From UBA2029 sp037447125 (lineage in GTDB: Bacteria > Chloroflexota > Anaerolineae > Aggregatilineales > Aggregatilineaceae): DNA of 7,930 nt. Below the pieces are notes generated by a model that saw only the letters and a list, made by a program, of their open reading frames with translations, ran no database searches and was not told the origin of the DNA. Position 1 is the stretch's first letter. Each line of letters begins with the position of its first letter. Below, one piece after another: positions 1 to 4,059 of the stretch. The DNA lies in assembly GCA_037447125.1 (NCBI GenBank), contig JBBIHG010000125.1, forward strand, positions 1-7,930, in the 5' to 3' direction. Made by a program: the position numbers and the translations under genes.

Positions 1-72
1 CGCTTGGCTGGCCGCGCGCGTCCCGCCGCCAAGCCCCGTCCCAATCTCCTGAGATATGCCTGGAGAACGCCC

Positions 73-1116
73 ATGCTTGAGACTGATCTCCCCGCCGCTG
101 ATGCTGTGCTTGAGCCGCCCACCAACGGCGCGATCCAGCGCGGGCAGTGGGTGCCACTGCCCGCCGACGACCCGCTGACCGGCTATCTGGCCGCCAGCCT
201 GTGGGAGGGGACGGGTTCTCCCGCCGGGTGGGAGGCGGCGCGGCTTTCGGCGGCGGCGTATCTCTACCGCGAGACGGGCACTGGCTGGGCCGTCGTCGCC
301 AAGTTCTACGCCGCCAAGACGAGCAAGGACGCCGTGCGCCACGCCCAACGCGAGCTTGTTGTGACCAAACAGGCGCGCGCTGCCGGGCTGGAGGGCGAGC
401 CACTGCGTGCCCAGCGGGCGCTGGGGCTGTGGCGCGGTGTGCTGCTGTTCGAATACGTGGACGGGCTGACCCTGGAAGATACCATCGCCGTGCGCCGTCA
501 CCGGCCCGGCGAGTTGCTGCCTGCCGTTGAGCGCGCGGCGGCGCTGCTGGCTACCCTGCACGCGCGCGGCGCGCGCCCCGCCGAGCCACCTGACTTCATG
601 CCCGCCGTGAAGGGCGCGCACAAGCGCGTCAGCCAGCTTGCCCGCTGGGGCGTGCTGCAGGATCACGCGACCATCTGCGCCGGACTGCGCCGCCTGATTG
701 ACCGTTGGGGAGCCAGCCCGGTCATGCGCGCCTACAGCCCGACGCTCATTCACGGCGACGCGACGACGACCAACTTCGTCTTCCCCTGGGAAGGCGGCTG
801 CGTCGCCATTGACTGGGAGCGCCTGAAAGTGGCCGATCCCGCTGGCGACGTGGGCCGGCTGGCCGCCGAAGCCGCGCACAGCGTCCGCCGCCAGGGTGGG
901 AATGGCGACGAGGCCGAGGCGCTGGTCGAGCATCTGCTCGCCGCCTACTGCCGCGCGCGCGGCCTGGACGCGGCCCAGGAGGCGGCGCTGCGCGAGCGGG
1001 CGGTCTTCTTCCGCGCGACGAGCACGCTGCGCATGGCGCGCAACGGCTGGCTGCCGCGTTTGGAACGGACGGCCCTGGTCGCCGAGGCGCTGGCGTTGCT
1101 GGCCCGCTGCGCGTGA
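73..1116 (+). CDS. Phosphotransferase of the aminoglycoside phosphotransferase / choline kinase fold (substrate unknown)
   Basis: Predicted cytoplasmic small-molecule kinase of the APH superfamily, which moves the ATP gamma-phosphate to a hydroxyl. Numbering is from ATG 73 (347 aa). The N-lobe has a candidate ATP-binding lysine, K77 in VVAKFY, and a helix-C glutamate, E94 in QRELV. The hinge reads FEYVDGLTLED. The catalytic Brenner motif is HGDATTTN (H227, D229 as catalytic base, N234), followed by the metal-binding segment IDWERLKVADPAGDVGRL (D247). I chose ATG 73 because GGAGA at 62-66 sits 6 nt upstream. The frame stays open to a TTG at position 4, which would add 23 Arg/Pro-rich residues of poor quality. 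No neighbour reveals the substrate. An antibiotic-resistance role is possible but not supported; such kinases also act on choline, homoserine, sugars or nucleosides. The fold assignment is firm and the substrate is unknown. Confidence 0.87.
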   Translation: MLETDLPAADAVLEPPTNGAIQRGQWVPLPADDPLTGYLAASLWEGTGSPAGWEAARLSAAAYLYRETGTGWAVVAKFYAAKTSKDAVRHAQRELVVTKQARAAGLEGEPLRAQRALGLWRGVLLFEYVDGLTLEDTIAVRRHRPGELLPAVERAAALLATLHARGARPAEPPDFMPAVKGAHKRVSQLARWGVLQDHATICAGLRRLIDRWGASPVMRAYSPTLIHGDATTTNFVFPWEGGCVAIDWERLKVADPAGDVGRLAAEAAHSVRRQGGNGDEAEALVEHLLAAYCRARGLDAAQEAALRERAVFFRATSTLRMARNGWLPRLERTALVAEALALLARCA

Positions 1117-1120
1117 GAGA

Positions 1121-1264
1121 CCATTTGAGAAGTTGTTTCCCCTCACCCCAAACCCCTCCCCCACAAGGAGGGAAGGGCTTAGAGTCTACGATCTTCTCCC
1201 TTCCCCCTTCGTGGGGGAAGGGCCGGGGATGGGGGCAGAGCCAGGTGCACGACTTCTCAAACGG
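1121..1264. repeat. Palindromic intergenic element with 15-bp terminal inverted repeats (MITE-like)
   Basis: This element fills most of the gap between the phosphotransferase and the CAP-LysM gene. The outer arms CCATTTGAGAAGTTG (1121-1135) and CGACTTCTCAAACGG (1250-1264) are inverted copies with 2 mismatches in 15. Inside is a second inverted repeat, TCCCCCAC (1157-1164) against GTGGGGGA (1211-1218). It continues inward as an imperfect G/A-rich against C/T-rich pairing (1165-1177 with 1198-1210) around a 20-nt loop. Sequence TGAGAGAC occurs on both sides (1114-1121 and 1269-1276) and could be a target duplication. The left copy contains the stop codon of the upstream gene. No coding capacity is evident. 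As RNA it would fold into a long hairpin and could end or shield the upstream transcript. Seen in sequence; mobility is inferred. Confidence 0.7.
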
Positions 1265-1280
1265 CCTTTGAGAGACTCGT

Positions 1281-1309
1281 TTGGCCCTGAGCATAGTCTG
1301 CGGTACGAT
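1281..1309 (+). promoter_or_regulatory. Candidate sigma70-like promoter for the CAP-LysM gene
   Basis: TTGGCC (1281-1286) and TACGAT (1304-1309) are separated by 17 nt, each matching 4 of 6 consensus bases. This places a start site near 1316, about 19 nt before ATG 1335. It lies just outside the palindromic element, so the gene would not depend on read-through from the phosphotransferase. This is a visual match only. Confidence 0.3.
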
Positions 1310-1334
1310 CTCGCCCGTGTTGTGCTGTTGAGGT

Positions 1335-2651
1335 ATGGGTCTGTTGCGGGTTGTGAGCCAACATAGCCGGTTGCGCGCCACCTTCGGCGCGGCGCTCCTC
1401 GCGCTCCTGCTGGTCTGTGCGCTGCCCTGGGGCAGCGCGCCCCGCGCCCAAGCGCAAGGTGATCTGGCCGGGCAGATCGTGGCGCTGGTCAACAGCCTGC
1501 GCGCCAGCCTGGGTCTTAGCTCCTGGACGATTGACCTCACCCTGATGGCCGTCGCCCAGAATCACGCCAACTGGATGGTCGCCACTGGCCAGTACGGTCA
1601 TACTGGCGAGGGTGGTTCCACGCCGCAAGATCGCGCCCTGGCCGCCGGCTACGCGGGCAGCGTCGCCGAGAACTGGGTCGCCGGCCCTGGCATGACCCCG
1701 GCGGGCGCGGTGGACTGGTGGCGCAACAGTGGCATCCACTACGCCACGCTCACCTCGACCGCGCAGCATGTCGGCGTGGGCGTGGTGCGGGGCAGCCGCG
1801 GCACTGTCTATGTGCTGGTGGCCGGGCGACCATCGCCGCCGCGCCGGGGCGGCGCGGCGGGAGGTACGGCCCCCGAAGAAGAAGACGAAGACTGGCCGGT
1901 CGTCGTGCCGATCACCCGCGCCGAGCCGAGCGAGAACGGGCGCATCGTCCACGTCGTGCAGCAGGGCCAGACCGCCTGGGCCATCGCCGTCGTCTACAAG
2001 GTGGACCTCGAGGAGATGTTGCGCATCAACAACCTCGTGCGCCCGGTCGTGCTCAAGCCGGGCGACGAGGTCATCGTCAGGCTGGGCGAAGGCGAGTCCC
2101 CGCCGCCCACCCCGACGCCACCCACCGAGTACACCATCCAGGAAGGCCAGACGATCTGGGAAGTCGCCGTGAGGCACGGCCTGACTGTTGACCAATTGCT
2201 CGGCTTCAACGGCCTGACGCGCGAGGATGTGATCCTGCCGGGGACGGTGCTGCGCCTGGTGCCCTCGGATTATGTCGCGGAGCCGCCGCCGGAGGATGCC
2301 CCCAGCGCCGCCGGCACAGACGAACCGGCCTCTCCACCGCCCACCGACGGCCCCCCCACCGCCACGCCGACGGTCACACCGCTGCCCACGGCAACGCTGC
2401 TGCTGATGCCCACGATCACGCCCGCCTACTCGCCCACGCCGTCGCCGGAGCCACCCGGCATGACGCCGGTCGCGGCGGCGAGCACTCCGTCCCCCACGCT
2501 GGCGGCGGCTAACGCTCAGCCTGCGGACAGCGCCTCAGACGACGAGGGTATAGACGAGATGCTCATAGTCAGCCTGGGCGTGCTGGGGGCAGTGTGGGCT
2601 GTCGTTGGCGGGATCGGGCTGGTCGGTTATGTGACGAAGAGGCGACGCTAG
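1335..2651 (+). CDS. Secreted CAP-domain (SCP/PR1-like) protein with two LysM modules and a C-terminal membrane anchor
   Basis: Predicted surface protein of 438 aa. Residues 1-40 form a signal peptide: basic start, hydrophobic core at about 15-31, likely cleavage after A38-Q39-A40. Residues about 44-165 are a CAP domain with H89 (YGHTG), PQDR, E112 (AEN) and H135 (NSGIHY), matching the family's conserved cavity residues. An acidic linker (E181-D186) follows. LysM modules lie at about 204-250 and 265-310; both have the QGQT/EGQT-I/AW start and a P-G-x-x-(V/L) end, and should bind peptidoglycan or similar glycans. A Pro/Thr/Ser-rich spacer spans about 313-405. A transmembrane helix (about 410-430) ends in KRRR, consistent with an outside-facing protein anchored at its C-terminus; no LPXTG is seen. 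GAGG (1330-1333) lies only 1 nt from ATG 1335, so translation may be leaderless-like or begin at TTG 1344. The enzymatic activity of the CAP domain is unknown. Confidence 0.92.
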   Translation: MGLLRVVSQHSRLRATFGAALLALLLVCALPWGSAPRAQAQGDLAGQIVALVNSLRASLGLSSWTIDLTLMAVAQNHANWMVATGQYGHTGEGGSTPQDRALAAGYAGSVAENWVAGPGMTPAGAVDWWRNSGIHYATLTSTAQHVGVGVVRGSRGTVYVLVAGRPSPPRRGGAAGGTAPEEEDEDWPVVVPITRAEPSENGRIVHVVQQGQTAWAIAVVYKVDLEEMLRINNLVRPVVLKPGDEVIVRLGEGESPPPTPTPPTEYTIQEGQTIWEVAVRHGLTVDQLLGFNGLTREDVILPGTVLRLVPSDYVAEPPPEDAPSAAGTDEPASPPPTDGPPTATPTVTPLPTATLLLMPTITPAYSPTPSPEPPGMTPVAAASTPSPTLAAANAQPADSASDDEGIDEMLIVSLGVLGAVWAVVGGIGLVGYVTKRRR

Positions 2652-2686
2652 AGCCTCAAGCGCCAGGCGCGAAGTGAAGAGACGAT

Positions 2687-3265
2687 CTAGCGCCCCAGGT
2701 CAGGCAGCTTGAAGACATCGGCCAGCGCCAGGGCCAGGCCAGGGAACAGATCGCTGGCGTCCATGGACTCGCCGGCGCGATAGGTCTCGACGACCGACTG
2801 CCCCTGGCGGTAGCGGTAGAGGGTCTTCTGGCGAGGCAGCACCACCCAGACCTCAGCGGTGCCTGCGGCGAAGAAGTCCTCTACCTTCTGTACCACGTCC
2901 TCGAACTGGTCATCGGGCGACATGACTTCGACGACCAGCGTCGGCGCGCCGGGATAGGGGCGCTCGATATCCCAATCGCTGACCAGATGATCGCGGTGGA
3001 TGAACGACACGTCGGGCGCACGTGCCACGCGCACGCCGTCGTCGCTCTCAGCCAGGATGTACAGCAGATTATCGGTGAACAGGTAGCCAAGCCGATGATC
3101 GCTGACCGTCGCGTACAGCAGACGGTAGATGTTGTCCACAATCAGAACGTGCTGTCCGCCGACGGGCGTCATCTCGACAACCTCCCCCCTCACTACCTCC
3201 ACGCGCGCGTCGGAGCCAAGCCGCAGCAGATCGTCAACAGTCAGGGGGCGCGCCAGCACAGCCAT
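2687..3265 (-). CDS. Uma2-family (DUF820) PD-(D/E)XK nuclease-fold protein
   Basis: 192 aa, the usual length for Uma2 proteins, which carry a restriction-endonuclease-like fold. Family hallmarks are present in order: VRGEVVEMTP with E28 and a following H39; APDVSFI with D85; LVVEVMSPDD with E113; and K127 in VVQKVEDFFAAGTAEVWVV. D85, E113 and K127 are the likely PD-(D/E)XK active-site set, so the protein appears intact. The C-terminus (SDLFPGLALALADVF) is also typical of the family. Start ATG 3265 is supported by AAGGAG at 3279-3274 (8-nt spacing). The gene lies downstream of the DUF433/DUF5615 pair on the same strand but has its own TATAAT box at 3303-3298. It converges on the CAP-LysM gene with a 35-bp gap. 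The biological role of this family is poorly known; several copies per genome are common in Chloroflexota and cyanobacteria. Nuclease activity is inferred from fold and residues. Confidence 0.9.
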   Translation of the reverse strand: MAVLARPLTVDDLLRLGSDARVEVVRGEVVEMTPVGGQHVLIVDNIYRLLYATVSDHRLGYLFTDNLLYILAESDDGVRVARAPDVSFIHRDHLVSDWDIERPYPGAPTLVVEVMSPDDQFEDVVQKVEDFFAAGTAEVWVVLPRQKTLYRYRQGQSVVETYRAGESMDASDLFPGLALALADVFKLPDLGR

Positions 3266-3297
3266 CGCCGGGACTCCTTCACACTCATCCTGCTTTG

Positions 3298-3303
3298 ATT
3301 ATA
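3298..3303 (-). promoter_or_regulatory. Perfect -10 box upstream of the Uma2 gene
   Basis: The minus strand reads TATAAT at 3303-3298. This is a perfect sigma70 -10 hexamer in an otherwise GC-rich stretch, 32 nt before the Uma2 start codon and ahead of its AAGGAG site. No convincing -35 was found 16-18 nt upstream. It lies in the 65-bp gap after the DUF5615 stop, so Uma2 may be transcribed on its own. Confidence 0.4.
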
Positions 3304-3330
3304 GCGCGTGCGGGGCGTGCGCAGCGCCGA

Positions 3331-3669
3331 TCACAGGTACTCGACGCGGTTGCGCATGTTCTGGGTGTCGTAAATGGCATGATAGAGGATCAAGCCCTTG
3401 ACCCAATCACCAACTCCATGCCTTCGAAATCGCCCCAGAACGATCCCGGCATGGTCCATGCCCGCTGAAGCCAACTGGACATAGTCATAATCATAGGTGC
3501 ACAGCACGTAGCCCATCGCCGTTGAGCGCATCAGGTGATTCTTGTCGCTGTCGCCCAGCAGCGCCAGATCGCGCACTGTTACCACTGTGATACCTCGCTG
3601 GCGCAACTGATCAGCGACAGCAACCGGCACATTCTCGTCAAGGTAGAAGCGGAGCGCCCCGGCTTCCAA
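3331..3669 (-). CDS. DUF5615 PIN-like protein, putative toxin partner of the DUF433 gene
   Basis: PIN-fold-like small protein, predicted to be a metal-dependent RNase of the Mut7-C/DUF5615 type. Numbering is from TTG 3669 (112 aa). Conserved acidic positions are visible: D11-E12 in RFYLDENVP, D42 in LGDSDKNHL, and D60 and D62 in TYDYDY; HAGIVLG follows, as in the family. The first ATG in frame (3723) would add a basic, low-quality 18-residue tail lying wholly inside the DUF433 reading frame. TTG 3669 is preferred because AAGGAG (3682-3677) is 7 nt upstream and the protein then begins a few residues before the first beta strand, as is normal. This gives a 32-bp out-of-frame overlap with DUF433, so translation is probably coupled. 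The toxin role is inferred from pairing with DUF433; no activity can be read from sequence alone. Confidence 0.87.
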   Translation of the reverse strand: MEAGALRFYLDENVPVAVADQLRQRGITVVTVRDLALLGDSDKNHLMRSTAMGYVLCTYDYDYVQLASAGMDHAGIVLGRFRRHGVGDWVKGLILYHAIYDTQNMRNRVEYL

Positions 3670-3940
3670 CGCGCTTCTCCTTGTACTCTTCCGCCCTGGC
3701 AATTTGCTCGCGGATGTCAGCATCTATCTCCGCTTTGTGTTCGTAGTAGTACGCCAGTGCAGCGTGAATCTGCGCCAGGGGCAATCCAAACCACGCTGCG
3801 ATCTCGCCGGGAGAATCGGTGTGAAAGAGCATCACCATGACCACATCAGATACGCGCACACCCGTCCCGGCGATGCAGGGCCGCCCGCCGCGCACGTCTG
3901 GGTCTGACGCAATGAGGTTGATGCTGTGGATGGTCGCCAT
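3638..3940 (-). CDS. DUF433 protein, putative antitoxin / DNA-binding partner
   Basis: 100 aa, a normal length for DUF433. Hallmarks: IASDPDVRGGRPCIAGTGVRV (about residues 10-30), then SPGEIAAWFGLPLAQIHAALAYYYEHKAEID (about 43-73), which forms the helical, winged-helix-like part of the domain. The C-terminal part (about 74-100) is charged (REQIARAEEYKEKR) and its codons carry the ribosome binding site and TTG start of the DUF5615 gene. Start ATG 3940 has GGGAG at 3953-3949, 8 nt upstream. Genes of this family commonly precede DUF5615 genes, and the pair has been proposed as a toxin-antitoxin module; the order here, antitoxin first, fits that. It follows pheT on the same strand but is separated from it by a strong hairpin and a TATACT box, so it is probably an independent unit. 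Confidence 0.9.
   Translation of the reverse strand: MATIHSINLIASDPDVRGGRPCIAGTGVRVSDVVMVMLFHTDSPGEIAAWFGLPLAQIHAALAYYYEHKAEIDADIREQIARAEEYKEKRVGSRGAPLLP
3677..3682 (-). promoter_or_regulatory. Ribosome binding site that fixes the DUF5615 start
   Basis: The minus strand reads AAGGAG at 3682-3677, 7 nt before TTG 3669 and inside the DUF433 coding region. No comparable site precedes the in-frame ATG at 3723. This argues for a TTG start and for coupled translation of the pair. Confidence 0.65.
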
Positions 3941-3970
3941 GAAAGTTGCTCCCGTTCACTGTGTGCTCAT

Positions 3971-3976
3971 AGTATA
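3971..3976 (-). promoter_or_regulatory. -10-like box upstream of DUF433
   Basis: The minus strand reads TATACT (5 of 6 to consensus) at 3976-3971, 30 nt before ATG 3940. The predicted start of transcription would be near 3964. No clear -35 hexamer was found. It sits between the hairpin after pheT and the DUF433 gene, where a promoter for the pair is expected. Confidence 0.4.
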
Positions 3977-4000
3977 CCGCACATCCGCCGTCCCAAACGC

Positions 4001-4034
4001 GCGGGGCAGCCCCATTCGCACTGAGCCGCCCCGC
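4001..4034 (-). terminator. Hairpin downstream of pheT, probable terminator
   Basis: On the minus strand GCGGGGCGGCTC (4034-4023) can pair with GGGCTGCCCCGC (4012-4001). This gives a 12-bp stem with two G-U pairs and a 10-nt loop, beginning 25 nt after the pheT stop. The following bases (GCGTTTGGG) contain only a short T run, so it is not a textbook intrinsic terminator. Its position between pheT and the DUF433 -10 box supports a boundary role. Confidence 0.45.
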
Positions 4035-4059
4035 AGAATCGCCTTATGTCGCGCGCCAC

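Noticed and set aside
2..52. Possible C-terminal tail of an upstream plus-strand gene (16 codons then TGA at 50-52)
   Set aside because: Its place 20 bp before the phosphotransferase start is plausible, but 16 Pro/Ala-rich residues cannot be matched to any family, and another frame is also open.
4..72. TTG start at position 4 for the phosphotransferase
   Set aside because: It adds 23 Arg/Pro-rich residues outside the domain, while ATG 73 has GGAGA at a good distance.
746..1540. Open frame of 264 codons on the minus strand spanning two genes and the palindromic repeat
   Set aside because: The Arg/Pro/Ser-rich translation runs through a repeat element and over two real plus-strand genes; artefact of high GC.
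1257..2195. Open frame of 312 codons on the minus strand opposite the CAP-LysM gene
   Set aside because: Antisense to conserved CAP and LysM domains, with no family-like motif.
2652..2686. Bidirectional terminator in the convergent gap
   Set aside because: GCGCC-A-GGCGC can pair only with an impossibly small loop, and there is no T-run on either strand.
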